Made by a program: the position numbers and the translations under genes
The notes under the pieces: model-generated
Seen by the model: the letters and a program-made list of their open reading frames with translations, nothing else
Databases searched by the model: none
What the model was told of the DNA's origin: nothing
Shown: positions 46,935 through 55,038 of the stretch, in pieces
Position numbering within the stretch: the first letter of the stretch is position 1
Layout: the number at the start of each line of letters is the position of its first letter
DNA from: Streptomyces sp. NRRL F-5135
GTDB taxonomy: Bacteria; Actinomycetota; Actinomycetes; Streptomycetales; Streptomycetaceae
Reading direction: 5' to 3'
Length of the DNA stretch: 64,000 bases
Assembly (NCBI RefSeq): GCF_000719775.1
Contig: NZ_JOHR01000002.1
Location: 186,001-250,000 of the forward strand

Positions 46935-48554
46935 ATGGGACATGTGGAGGCCGCGCACCTGGAGTACTACCTGCCCGACGGGAGGGTGCTGCTCGCCGAT
47001 GCCTCGTTCCGGGTCGGGGAGGGCTCCGTCGTCGCGCTCGTCGGGGCCAACGGCGCGGGCAAGACGACATTGCTGCGGCTGATCGCGGGGGAACTGCGCC
47101 CGCACGGCGGCACGGTCACGGTCAGCGGCGGGCTCGGGGTGATGCCCCAGTTCGTGGGGTCGGTACGGGACGAGCGGACGGTCCGCGACCTGCTGGTCTC
47201 CGTCGCGCAGCCGCGACTGCGCGAGGCCGCGGCCGCCGTGGACGAGGCCGAGCACGCGATCATGACGGTCGACGACGAGGCCGCGCAGATGGCGTACGCG
47301 CAGGCGCTCAGCGACTGGGCCGAGGCGCGCGGCTACGAGGCCGAGACGCTCTGGGACATGTGCACGACGGCGGCGCTCGGCGTCCCGTACGAGAAGGCCC
47401 AGTGGCGCCAGGTGCGCACGCTGAGCGGCGGCGAGCAGAAGCGGCTGGTGCTGGAGGCGCTGCTGCGCGGGCCGGACGAGGTGCTGCTGCTGGACGAGCC
47501 GGACAACTATCTGGACGTCCCCGGCAAGCGGTGGCTGGAGGAGCGGCTGCGCCAGACCCGTAAGACGGTCCTGTTCATCTCGCACGACCGGGAGCTGCTG
47601 GCCGGCGCCGCCGAGAAGATCGTCAGCGTGGAGCCGGGCCCCGCCGGATCGGACGTGTGGGTGCACGGCGGCGGGTTCCGTACGTACCACGAGGCGCGCC
47701 GGGAGCGGTTCGCCCGGTTCGAGGAGCTGAAGCGGCGCTGGGAGGAGAAGCACGCGCAGCTCAAGCGGCTGGTGCTGGACCTGCGGCAGGCGGCCTCGGT
47801 CAGCCACGAGATGGCGTCGCGGTACGCGGCGGCGCAGACCCGGCTGCGCAAGTTCGAGGAGGCGGGCCCGCCGCCGGAGCCGCCGCGCGAGCAGGAGATC
47901 ACCATGCGGCTGCGCGGTGGCCGTACCGGCGTACGGGCCGTGACCTGCGCGGATCTGGAGCTGACCGGCCTGATGAAGCCGTTCTCGCTGGAGATCTTCT
48001 ACGGCGAGCGGGTGGCGGTGCTGGGCTCGAACGGCTCGGGGAAGTCGCACTTCCTGCGGCTGCTGGCGGGGGAGGACGTCGCCCACACCGGGGCGTGGAA
48101 GCTGGGCGCGCGGGTGGTGCCAGGACACTTCGCGCAGACGCACGCCCACCCGGAACTGCTGGGCCGGGCGCTGGTGGACATCCTCTGGACCGAGCACGCC
48201 CGGGACCGGGGCGCGGCGATGAGCGCGCTGCGCCGGTACGAGCTGGCGGGCCAGGGCGACCAGCGCTTCGACAAGCTCTCGGGCGGGCAGCAGGCGCGGT
48301 TCCAGATCCTGCTGCTGGAGCTGGCGGGCACGACGGCGCTGCTGCTGGACGAGCCGACGGACAACCTGGACCTGGAGTCGGCGGAGGCGTTGCAGGACGG
48401 CCTGGAGGCGTACGAGGGGACGGTCCTCGCGGTGACGCACGACCGCTGGTTCGCTCGTTCGTTCGACAGGTATCTGGTGTTCGGCTCGGACGGGGTGGTC
48501 CGGGAGGCGACGGAGCCGGTGTGGGACGAGCGGAGGGTGGTGCGCGAGCGGTAG
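46935..48554 (+). CDS. ABC-F family ATPase
   Basis: A 539-residue soluble protein with two nucleotide-binding domains and no membrane spans. Domain 1 has VALVGANGAGKTTLLRL, RTLSGGEQKRL and LLLDEPDNYLDVP. The linker is a charged helical pair (EELKRRWEEKHAQLKRLVLD). Domain 2 has VAVLGSNGSGKSHFLRL, KLSGGQQARFQ and LLLDEPTDNLDLESAEAL. ABC-F proteins act on the ribosome, some protecting it from antibiotics and others assisting translation. Its place beside ribosomal genes suggests a housekeeping role. The class is certain; the subgroup is not. Confidence 0.93.
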   Translation: MGHVEAAHLEYYLPDGRVLLADASFRVGEGSVVALVGANGAGKTTLLRLIAGELRPHGGTVTVSGGLGVMPQFVGSVRDERTVRDLLVSVAQPRLREAAAAVDEAEHAIMTVDDEAAQMAYAQALSDWAEARGYEAETLWDMCTTAALGVPYEKAQWRQVRTLSGGEQKRLVLEALLRGPDEVLLLDEPDNYLDVPGKRWLEERLRQTRKTVLFISHDRELLAGAAEKIVSVEPGPAGSDVWVHGGGFRTYHEARRERFARFEELKRRWEEKHAQLKRLVLDLRQAASVSHEMASRYAAAQTRLRKFEEAGPPPEPPREQEITMRLRGGRTGVRAVTCADLELTGLMKPFSLEIFYGERVAVLGSNGSGKSHFLRLLAGEDVAHTGAWKLGARVVPGHFAQTHAHPELLGRALVDILWTEHARDRGAAMSALRRYELAGQGDQRFDKLSGGQQARFQILLLELAGTTALLLDEPTDNLDLESAEALQDGLEAYEGTVLAVTHDRWFARSFDRYLVFGSDGVVREATEPVWDERRVVRER

Positions 48555-48684
48555 GAGCCGTCGGACCCGTGACCGCTCGTAACCTTCCGTGGTCGTACGT
48601 GGCCGGAGTCGCGCCCGTACATGGCCGGAGTCGCGCCCGCACGGCGGGCCCGGGCCCGCCGCCGGCTCCCGGGCCGGGGCCGTT

Positions 48685-48714
48685 TTGACCCGCCGACGTG
48701 CCCGACGGTATTCT
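48685..48714 (+). promoter_or_regulatory. Candidate rplM-rpsI promoter
   Basis: TTGACC (48685-48690) and TATTCT (48709-48714) are separated by 18 nt. This leaves a leader of about 208 nt before rplM. Confidence 0.65.
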
Positions 48715-48721
48715 GCTGGTT

Positions 48722-48928
48722 CGTTATGCGTATTGGCTTGGTTCGTTCTCACGCGAAGGGCCCTTACGCCGGTCCACCGGTCCGATGACCAGCGGCAGGA
48801 AACGGTTTGCGTCCCCGTACGCCTGCCAGGGCTGTTGTGATCGTTCGGGTGGCCTTGTCAGGACCCGTCCCCCGAGCCCTGCCGGGCTGGGGGGAGACCC
48901 CAATACTGAAGAAGCGAAGGCTACGACC
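48722..48928 (+). promoter_or_regulatory. rplM leader with a late hairpin
   Basis: The leader ends with a hairpin (48868-48879 with 48884-48895; CCCCCGAGCCC against GGGCTGGGGGG with one mismatch) shortly before the ribosome-binding region. L13 leaders regulate rplM-rpsI in other bacteria; whether this is one is unclear from sequence alone. Nothing else is seen in the 48555-48928 gap. Confidence 0.4.
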
Positions 48929-49372
48929 GTGCGTACGTACAGCCCCAAGCCCGGCGATGTGACGCGCCAGTGGCACATCATCGACGCGCAGGACATCGTC
49001 CTGGGCCGTCTGGCGACCACCGCCGCAACCCTTCTCCGGGGCAAGCACAAGCCGATCTACGCGCCCCACGTCGACACCGGTGACTTCGTCGTCATCATCA
49101 ACGCCGACAAGGTGCACCTGTCCGGCAACAAGCGGACCCAGAAGATGGCGTACCGCCACTCCGGTTACCCGGGTGGTCTGCGCTCCGTCCGCTACGACGA
49201 GCTGCTTGCGAAGAGCCCCGAGAAGGCCGTCGAGAAGGCCGTCAAGGGCATGCTCCCGAAGAACTCCCTGGGCCGTCAGATGCTCTCGAAGCTGAAGGTC
49301 TACGCGGGTGACCAGCACCCGCACGGCGCTCAGCAGCCGGTCCCGTTCGAGATCACCCAGGTCGCGCAGTAA
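48929..49372 (+). CDS. rplM: 50S ribosomal protein L13
   Basis: A 147-residue protein from GTG 48929, which gives the standard N-terminus [20 protein letters not shown]. Also [40 protein letters not shown] and [20 protein letters not shown]. The open frame continues upstream but that extension is not conserved. An early-assembly protein paired with rpsI 42 nt downstream. Confidence 0.97.
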   Translation: MRTYSPKPGDVTRQWHIIDAQDIVLGRLATTAATLLRGKHKPIYAPHVDTGDFVVIINADKVHLSGNKRTQKMAYRHSGYPGGLRSVRYDELLAKSPEKAVEKAVKGMLPKNSLGRQMLSKLKVYAGDQHPHGAQQPVPFEITQVAQ

Positions 49373-49414
49373 TCCCGGCCATCCCCTAAGACGAAAAGAA
49401 ATCTGAGGAGCATC

Positions 49415-49933
49415 GTGGCCGAGACCACTGTTGAGACCCCCGTCGAGGGCGAAGAGAACTTCGCCGAGGTGACGACGTTCGAGTCCGAGGCGCCCGTCGA
49501 GGGCGAGTACACGTCCGAGTCCCTGGCGTCCCGCTTCGGCGACCCGCAGCCGGCCGCCGGCCTGGGCCGCCGGAAGAACGCCATCGCCCGTGTCCGGATC
49601 GTCCCGGGCACCGGCAAGTGGAAGATCAACGGTCGCACCCTTGAGGACTACTTCCCCAACAAGGTGCACCAGCAGGAAGTCAACGAGCCCTTCAAGGTGC
49701 TCGAGCTCGACAACCGCTACGACGTCATCGCCCGCATCTCCGGCGGCGGCGTCTCCGGCCAGGCCGGCGCGCTGCGCCTCGGCGTGGCCCGCGCGCTGAA
49801 CGAGGCGGACGTGGACAACAACCGCCCCGCGCTGAAGAAGGCCGGCTTCCTGAGCCGCGACGACCGCGCGGTCGAGCGCAAGAAGGCCGGTCTGAAGAAG
49901 GCCCGCAAGGCGCCGCAGTACAGCAAGCGCTAA
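49415..49933 (+). CDS. rpsI: 30S ribosomal protein S9
   Basis: A 172-residue protein from GTG 49415 preceded by TGAGGAG. A 45-residue acidic Glu/Thr/Val extension, typical of actinobacteria, precedes the S9 core: [40 protein letters not shown] and the C-terminal [11 protein letters not shown] that reaches the P-site tRNA. It ends the L13-S9 unit. Confidence 0.97.
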   Translation: MAETTVETPVEGEENFAEVTTFESEAPVEGEYTSESLASRFGDPQPAAGLGRRKNAIARVRIVPGTGKWKINGRTLEDYFPNKVHQQEVNEPFKVLELDNRYDVIARISGGGVSGQAGALRLGVARALNEADVDNNRPALKKAGFLSRDDRAVERKKAGLKKARKAPQYSKR

Positions 49934-49938
49934 ATCCA

Positions 49939-49959
49939 CCGGGGTATTACCCACCCCGG
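49939..49959 (+). terminator. Short hairpin after rpsI
   Basis: CCGGGGT (49939-49945) pairs with ACCCCGG (49953-49959). No T-tract follows; a stronger terminator lies at 50099. Confidence 0.5.
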
Positions 49960-49994
49960 CGGTATCGCTCGCTGGCCGTACGTACAGGCTTTAC

Positions 49995-50082
49995 GGCCCC
50001 ATGGGCCGTACGGCCCGCACGGACCGCATGGTCCGGACCGCATGGTCCGCACAGGCCATATGGTCCAACGGGCCATATGGCC
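49995..50082. repeat. Array of short CATG/CATATG-centred palindromes
   Basis: Five palindrome-like units occur in 88 bp: GGCCCCATGGGCC (49995), GGACCGCATGGTCC twice in tandem (50021 and 50035), GGCCATATGGTCC (50054) and GGGCCATATGGCC (50070). They lie between rpsI and glmM and encode nothing evident. They could be multiple binding sites or a repeat expansion. Confidence 0.75.
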
Positions 50083-50098
50083 TCTTACGGCACCCGTT

Positions 50099-50129
50099 CG
50101 CCCCGGCGGCACTCCGTGCTGCCGGGGCG
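50099..50129 (+). terminator. Strong rho-independent terminator before glmM
   Basis: A 14-bp stem (50099-50112 with 50116-50129, one wobble) with a TCC loop is followed by TTCGTTTTCTT, one of the few T-rich tails in this window. Confidence 0.85.
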
Positions 50130-50245
50130 TTCGTTTTCTTGGTTACTCGGGCGTATAACAGCATTAAGCGCTCAAGGGTTTTCATTTTCGGAGCATTTTC
50201 GCTCGGGGCGGTATGCGCTCCGAGCTGTTTTTCGGAGGGAGAGCT

Positions 50246-51604
50246 GTGGGACGACTCTTCGGTACGGACGGCGTGCGCGGCGTGGCCAACGCCGACCTGA
50301 CGGCGGAGCTGGCGCTCGGGCTGTCGGTCGCGGCGGCGCATGTGCTCGCCGAGGTGGGGACGTTCGAGGGGCACCGGCCCACGGCGGTGGTCGGACGAGA
50401 TCCGCGCGCCTCGGGCGAGTTCCTGGAGGCCGCGGTGGTGGCGGGGCTGGCCAGCGCGGGCGTGGACGTCCTGCGCGTCGGCGTGCTGCCCACACCGGCC
50501 GTGGCCTACCTCACCGGCGTGCTGGGGGCGGACCTCGGGGTGATGCTCTCCGCGAGCCACAACGCCATGCCCGACAACGGGATCAAGTTCTTCGCGCGCG
50601 GCGGGCACAAACTCGCCGACGAACTGGAGGACAGGATCGAGACCCTGTACGAGCAGCACCGCACGGGTGAGCCGTGGGAGCGGCCGACCGGGGCGGGCGT
50701 GGGCCGAGTCCGTACGTACGACGAAGGTTTCGATCAGTACGTGGCACACCTGATCGGGGTGCTGCCGAACCGGCTGGACGGGCTGAAGGTCGTCCTGGAC
50801 GAGGCGCACGGCGCGGCGGCCCGGGTCTCGCCGGAGGCGTTCGCGCGGGCCGGCGCCGAGGTCATCACGATCGGGGCCGAGCCGGACGGCCTGAACATCA
50901 ACGACGGCTACGGCTCCACCCACCTGGACCACCTCAAGGCCGCCGTGGTCGAGCACGGCGCGGACTTCGGCATCGCCCATGACGGCGACGCGGACCGCTG
51001 CCTGGCCGTGGACGGCGTGGGCGAGGAGATCGACGGCGACCAGATCCTCGCCGTGCTGGCCCTGTCGATGCGCGAGGCGGGCACCTTGCGCGGCAACGCG
51101 GTCGTCGCGACGGTGATGTCCAACCTGGGCTTCAAGACGGCGATGGAGCGCGAGGGCATCCATCTGGTGGAGACGGCGGTCGGTGACCGTTACGTACTGG
51201 AGTCGATGAAGGAGCACGGCTACGCCCTGGGCGGGGAGCAGTCGGGCCACGTCATCGTGCTGGACCACGCCACGACCGGCGACGGCACCCTGACGGGCCT
51301 GATGCTGGCGGCCCGCGTGGCCGCCACCGGCCGTTCGCTGGCCGACCTGGCGGGCGTGATGCGGCGGCTGCCGCAGGTGCTGATCAACGTGCCGGACGTC
51401 GACAGGTCCCGGGTGAACACGTCCGCCGAGCTGACCGCGGCGGTCGCGGAGGCGGAGAGCGACCTGGGCACGACCGGCCGCGTCCTGCTCCGCCCGTCGG
51501 GCACGGAGCCGCTGGTCCGGGTGATGGTCGAGGCGGCCGACATCGAACAGGCCCGCGCGGTGGCGGGCCGGCTGGCGGACGCGGTGAAGTCGGCGCTGGG
51601 CTGA
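50246..51604 (+). CDS. glmM: Phosphoglucosamine mutase
   Basis: A 452-residue enzyme from GTG 50246 with CGGAGGGAG upstream. It converts glucosamine-6-phosphate to glucosamine-1-phosphate for UDP-GlcNAc and peptidoglycan. It begins [14 protein letters not shown] and has the phosphoserine loop [17 protein letters not shown], the Mg loop [14 protein letters not shown], the sugar-binding GGEQSGHVI and the C-terminal phosphate-binding [12 protein letters not shown]. Its substrate is made by GlmS, encoded at 57027 on the other strand. Confidence 0.97.
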   Translation: MGRLFGTDGVRGVANADLTAELALGLSVAAAHVLAEVGTFEGHRPTAVVGRDPRASGEFLEAAVVAGLASAGVDVLRVGVLPTPAVAYLTGVLGADLGVMLSASHNAMPDNGIKFFARGGHKLADELEDRIETLYEQHRTGEPWERPTGAGVGRVRTYDEGFDQYVAHLIGVLPNRLDGLKVVLDEAHGAAARVSPEAFARAGAEVITIGAEPDGLNINDGYGSTHLDHLKAAVVEHGADFGIAHDGDADRCLAVDGVGEEIDGDQILAVLALSMREAGTLRGNAVVATVMSNLGFKTAMEREGIHLVETAVGDRYVLESMKEHGYALGGEQSGHVIVLDHATTGDGTLTGLMLAARVAATGRSLADLAGVMRRLPQVLINVPDVDRSRVNTSAELTAAVAEAESDLGTTGRVLLRPSGTEPLVRVMVEAADIEQARAVAGRLADAVKSALG

Positions 51605-51615
51605 GACGGACGGAC

Positions 51616-51652
51616 GGTCCGGGCGGCGGAGCCGCGCAGCGCCGCCCGGACC
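51616..51652 (+). terminator. Terminator after glmM
   Basis: A perfect 13-bp stem (51616-51628 with 51640-51652) with an 11-nt loop begins 11 nt after the glmM stop. No T-tract follows. Confidence 0.65.
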
Positions 51653-51672
51653 CGTTCTACGACTTCGTCTAT

Positions 51673-51685
51673 TAGAATCGCTGTA
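51673..51685 (+). promoter_or_regulatory. Candidate promoter of a leaderless antitoxin mRNA
   Basis: TAGAAT (51673-51678) ends six bases before the A of the antitoxin ATG (51685), and no Shine-Dalgarno sequence is present. Transcription would start at or near the start codon. The -35 region is weak. Confidence 0.5.
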
Positions 51686-51963
51686 TGGGTGATGACACGA
51701 GCTTCGGTATTGGTGAAGGACCGACGGCGAACGTCTCCGTGAGTCTGCACACCGGGAACATCTCCGCAGTGCGGGCCCGGGTCGGAAAGCGCGGTTTCAG
51801 CGCCTACGTCGATGCGGCCGTACAGCGGCAGATCGAGCGTGACAACCTCGCGGAACTCCTCGCGGAGCACGAGGCCACGCACGGCCCCTTCACTCGGGAC
51901 GAGATCGACGCCGCGCGCGGTCTGCTGCGCGGCGACGACCAGGCCCCCGGGCACGCGGCCTGA
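51685..51963 (+). CDS. Antitoxin of a VapBC-like module
   Basis: A 92-residue protein whose start has no RBS and fits a leaderless transcript. The N-terminal half contains NVSVSLHTGNISAVRARVGK and RGFSAYVDAAVQRQIERDNL, consistent with a ribbon-helix-helix/CopG-like DNA-binding fold. The C-terminal LLAEHEATHGPFTRDEIDAA is a typical toxin-binding tail. Its stop overlaps the toxin start (TGATG). Such pairs repress their own promoter. Confidence 0.8.
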   Translation: MGDDTSFGIGEGPTANVSVSLHTGNISAVRARVGKRGFSAYVDAAVQRQIERDNLAELLAEHEATHGPFTRDEIDAARGLLRGDDQAPGHAA

Positions 51964-52364
51964 TGAGGCGGCAAGGGGGAACCCTCGTCCTGGACAGCGA
52001 GGGACTGTCCAAGGTCACGAGGAACGACCGCCACGTCATGGCTCTGGTCCAAGGGGCCTGGGACGAGGACATGCGGGTGGTGGTCAGTGTGCTGACCCTG
52101 ATCGAGGCGCACCACGAACGAGTGAACCGCGCCCGATTCGACTGGGCGGTCTCCCGGCTGGTGGTCGAGCCGGTCAGTGAGGCGATCGGCCGTAAGGCCA
52201 TGGCTCTGCTGCGGGACGCGGGCTTGCACGGTCACAAGTACGCCATCGATGCGGTGGTCGCGGCTACCGCCTTGCACGCCCAGGGGCCGACGGTCGTTCT
52301 CACCTCGGACCCCGAGGACTTGGAAGTGCTGTGCGGTGGTGGCGTACGTGTCGTCAAGGTCTGA
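51963..52364 (+). CDS. PIN-domain toxin, VapC-like
   Basis: A 133-residue PIN-domain protein, probably an RNase toxin. The acidic active-site residues are all visible: Asp in LVLDSEGLSK, Glu in LTLIEAHHERVNRARF, Asp in HKYAIDAVVAATA and Asp in VVLTSDPEDL. Translationally coupled to the antitoxin. In contrast to the toxin fragment at 19332, this one appears intact. Target RNA is unknown. Confidence 0.85.
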   Translation: MRRQGGTLVLDSEGLSKVTRNDRHVMALVQGAWDEDMRVVVSVLTLIEAHHERVNRARFDWAVSRLVVEPVSEAIGRKAMALLRDAGLHGHKYAIDAVVAATALHAQGPTVVLTSDPEDLEVLCGGGVRVVKV

Positions 52365-52503
52365 CCTTGTGCCAAGGATACGGGTCGGTGGCCCTCGTCG
52401 GCGCCGTGGTGCGCTGAGCTTCGGGGTCCGCGCCGGACGTGAGTGAGGGGCCGTACCCGTAGCCCAGGGCGACGAGGATCGCGGCTGTCGCCAGGCTGGT
52501 CAT
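52354..52503 (-). CDS. Small hypothetical protein with one hydrophobic segment
   Basis: A 49-residue frame from ATG 52503 with a good GGGAGG seven bases upstream. The N-terminal MTSLATAAILVALGYGYGPS is a short membrane segment or signal peptide, followed by a polar tail. No family is recognised; the RBS is the main support. It overlaps the end of the toxin gene by a few bases on the opposite strand. Confidence 0.45.
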   Translation of the reverse strand: MTSLATAAILVALGYGYGPSLTSGADPEAQRTTAPTRATDPYPWHKVRP

Positions 52504-52509
52504 GGTTAC

Positions 52510-52753
52510 CTCCCGCAGTACCTGACGCCGATCCGGCGGGGGAGTGCGCCGACGAGGGCTCACTTCGTCGCGTCCGTACGGGGCCGGCACTCGGGGACGC
52601 AGCCCACAGGCTGAAGGCGAAGCCCCTGTACCGCACCTCACCGAGCACCCGGCCCTTCGCCCTCAGTTCGCGTCCGCACCGCGCGCAGTTGACGGCCATC
52701 TGCTGCCGGGGCGTCAGTCGGTCCGGCTCCGGCGGGGAGCCCCCCCCGGCCAC
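52510..52753 (-). CDS. Probable small zinc-ribbon-like protein, 3' end uncertain
   Basis: The frame starts at GTG 52753, five bases past the ATPase stop, and reads LTPRQQMAVNCARCGRELRA then KGRVLGEVRYRGFAFSLWAA. One CxxC is present, but the second pair expected for a zinc ribbon is missing (SPSAGPVRT). The open frame actually continues to 52232, overlapping two other genes, which is unlikely to be real; I cut it here. Confidence is low. Confidence 0.35.
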
Positions 52754-52757
52754 CCGC

Positions 52758-53258
52758 TCACTCCCTGCCGTCCTTCTCCGGGCACAGCTCCACGTACACC
52801 CGCTTCCCGCGCCGCAGGAGTTCCGTTCCCCACCGGTCGGCCAGCGCCTCGATCACCACGAGGCCGCGCCCGTCTTCCGTGCCGGTCTCCGCGTCGGCGT
52901 CCGTGGCGCGGTGTGCGGGTGGTGTGCGGGACGTGTCCATGACGGCCACTCGGATCCGCTCCGGTTCGGGCAGCGAGACCTGTACCCGTACCAGCCGACT
53001 CCCGCTGTGCCGTACGGAATTGCCGATCAGCTCGGAGACGACGAGCGCGGCGGCGTCCGCGAGCCCCGGCAGGCCCCAGGCGGTACACGCGGCAGTCACC
53101 AGGAGCCGGGCCCGGCGCGCGGATTCGGGGGTGCAGGGCAGGGTCTGGCTGTAGGCGGGGTGCCCGAGGGGGGAGGGGGCGGCGCCGAGTGCCGGGGCGG
53201 TTCTTGTGCGGGAGCTCTGGACGGGACGGCGTGCGGGGTTGTTGGGGGGAAGGTGCAT
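52758..53258 (-). CDS. AbaA-like / RsbW-like ATP-binding protein (second locus)
   Basis: A 166-residue HATPase_c_2 protein with DAAALVVSELIGNSVRHSG (N-box) and EDGRGLVVIEALADRWGTEL (G-box). It resembles the ATPase at 20927 in size, motif spacing and context. It is divergent from the intact WhiJ-like regulator and DUF397 gene, completing the trio. Possibly an anti-sigma-like kinase; no partner is identified. Confidence 0.87.
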   Translation of the reverse strand: MHLPPNNPARRPVQSSRTRTAPALGAAPSPLGHPAYSQTLPCTPESARRARLLVTAACTAWGLPGLADAAALVVSELIGNSVRHSGSRLVRVQVSLPEPERIRVAVMDTSRTPPAHRATDADAETGTEDGRGLVVIEALADRWGTELLRRGKRVYVELCPEKDGRE

Positions 53259-53516
53259 GGGATCTCCCGGCGGCGGTTCTGACGCGTGGGCACACCCCTG
53301 AAGAGGGGGTTTGCTTGCCCGCTACTGTGCGTGAGCGTTCGGTGACTCGCTCCAGCGTGGGGTGTGGTGAAGGTAATCAGCAAGGTGAAGTGGGTATCCC
53401 GCATGAATTGGTATATGTGATCGAACGCGCTCAAGTCTGTGCATGGGGGGCATAAGGCGTCAGACTCACGACAGGTGCCGCGACGCGGCAGGCTCTCTCA
53501 CCACGGAGGTACACAC

Positions 53517-54380
53517 GTGGCAGCTCCGACGGGACCTACGGTCCGGCGTATGCAACTCGGCTGGGAGCTGAGGCAGTTACGGAACAAAGCCGGATTCACC
53601 CTGGCTCAGGCGGTGGACGGGTTGACGTTCTCACCCTCCAAGCTGCAACGCGTGGAGAACGGGCTGACCGGCCTGCCGAAGGTCCAGGATCTACGGGTCC
53701 TGCTCGACCGCTACGGTGTCCACGACGAGGAGGACGTGGACTTCCTGGTCGAGGTCCACCGTGATTCGGTGAACCGAGGATGGTGGTCCGTCTACCGGAG
53801 TGTGCTGCCGTCCGGCATGGGGATGTACATCGGCCTGGAGAGCGGTGCCCGTTCGGTTCGCACGTGGCATCCGAACGTGGTCTCCGGCCTGTTGCAGACC
53901 GAGCGATACGCACGCGAGATGTTCCAGGCCGCCAAGCCGGTCGAGGAGACGTCGACGGAGTTCGTGGAGCGTCACATTCGTATCCGTATGGAGCGGAAGG
54001 AAGCCCTGACCCGCACGGAACGTCCGCTGGAGCTGTCGGCCGTCCTGGACGAGGCCGCGCTGAGAAGGGTGATCGGTGGCACCGACGTGATGCGTGAGCA
54101 GTACGAGGAGATCATCGCGCTCGCCCGCCACGACAACGTGACGGTCCAGATCCTCCCCATGGGTATCGCTACGTACCGGAGCAGCTTCAACTTCAACCTG
54201 CTGGATTTCGCGACACCCCTTCCGGCGGTCGTCCAGGTCGACGCGGCCGACGGATCGAACATCAGCGACAAGGACACGACCGTCTGGTCCTTTTCCCGCA
54301 GGTTCGACGCCCTGCGAGCGGGCGCCCTCGCTCCGAGCGAGACGCCCACCTTCCTGCAACGACTAGCCCGAGAGATCTGA
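53517..54380 (+). CDS. WhiJ-like XRE regulator with Scr1 domain
   Basis: A 287-residue protein from GTG 53517, chosen for ACGGAGGT six bases upstream. The N-terminal helix-turn-helix is WELRQLRNKAGFTLAQAVDG and FSPSKLQRVENG. The Scr1/DUF5753 domain follows: YIGLESGARSVRTWHPNVVS, GLLQTERYAREMF, RPLELSAVLDEAALRRVIGG, NVTVQILPMGIATYRSSFNF. This is the full version of the fragment at 21471. In known loci such regulators act with the neighbouring DUF397 protein to control development or antibiotic production. Stop is 3 nt before DUF397. Confidence 0.92.
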   Translation: MAAPTGPTVRRMQLGWELRQLRNKAGFTLAQAVDGLTFSPSKLQRVENGLTGLPKVQDLRVLLDRYGVHDEEDVDFLVEVHRDSVNRGWWSVYRSVLPSGMGMYIGLESGARSVRTWHPNVVSGLLQTERYAREMFQAAKPVEETSTEFVERHIRIRMERKEALTRTERPLELSAVLDEAALRRVIGGTDVMREQYEEIIALARHDNVTVQILPMGIATYRSSFNFNLLDFATPLPAVVQVDAADGSNISDKDTTVWSFSRRFDALRAGALAPSETPTFLQRLAREI

Positions 54381-54383
54381 CTC

Positions 54384-54599
54384 ATGACGCATCGCATAGC
54401 AATCGACGTCGCCCCCGAACCGGCCTGGTTCAAGTCCTCGTACAGCTCGGAGAACGGCACCGCCTGCGTCGAGGTCGCCGACCTCACCCGCACCGGCCGG
54501 GTGGGCGTTCGCGACTCCAAGGACAAGAGCGGCCCCGCTCTGGTCGTCCCGGCCGCCGCGTGGGCCGAGTTCATCGCGGGCGCCCGGTCGGGCTTCTGA
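54384..54599 (+). CDS. DUF397 small protein (second locus)
   Basis: A 71-residue DUF397 protein: AWFKSSYSSENGTACVEVAD, GRVGVRDSKDKSGPALVVPA and AWAEFIAGARSG. It is in tandem with the WhiJ-like gene (3-nt gap) and probably modulates it, by analogy with other streptomycete pairs. Confidence 0.92.
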   Translation: MTHRIAIDVAPEPAWFKSSYSSENGTACVEVADLTRTGRVGVRDSKDKSGPALVVPAAAWAEFIAGARSGF

Positions 54600-55038
54600 C
54601 GCGAGGCCGCGCGAGGCCGCCCGGGCGGGCTGTCCGGCGGGCGGCGAGGCCGTGGAGGCAATCTGTTCCGCTGCCAGACCGTCACCGGTCAGGGCGGCGA
54701 TCAGCCAGGGGATCGTCCTGGCGGCGCTCGCCGCCGGCATCGGCACCGGCCCTTGAACTCCCGCCCCCGGTCGGGGGCGGGCTTCGACTCGGCCCTGTCC
54801 GGATGGCTGGAGCGACCGGCCCGTTCATGGCCTGTGAGTCCCGTGTCCTTCGCCTGCAACAGAGCGTAGAGCGCAACTGTCGACGCAAGAGTTGCCTGCC
54901 GCAGCCCTGACAGAGTTCCGCGGAGGATCGAGCGGGAGGAAAACTCGCTGAACTCATGGCTGCGTCGCGTGGTGACGGTGGCGTCTGAGCGCAGGTCATG
55001 TCCGGCGCCGGCGTGACCGGCGTCCCGTACGTGCGCCG
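54600..55038. other. Gap between DUF397 and nnrD
   Basis: About 440 nt with no supported gene. A short frame ending AAISQGIVLAALAAGIGTGP (stop near 54755) is hydrophobic but lacks an RBS. A terminator hairpin lies at 54760-54781. Confidence 0.5.
54760..54781 (+). terminator. Terminator downstream of DUF397
   Basis: CCCGCCCCC (54760-54768) pairs with GGGGGCGGG (54773-54781) around GGTC. Confidence 0.6.

Noticed and set aside
49995..50082. CRISPR-like repeat array
   Set aside because: Units are palindromes of 13-14 bp with short irregular gaps; there are no uniform spacers and no cas genes nearby.
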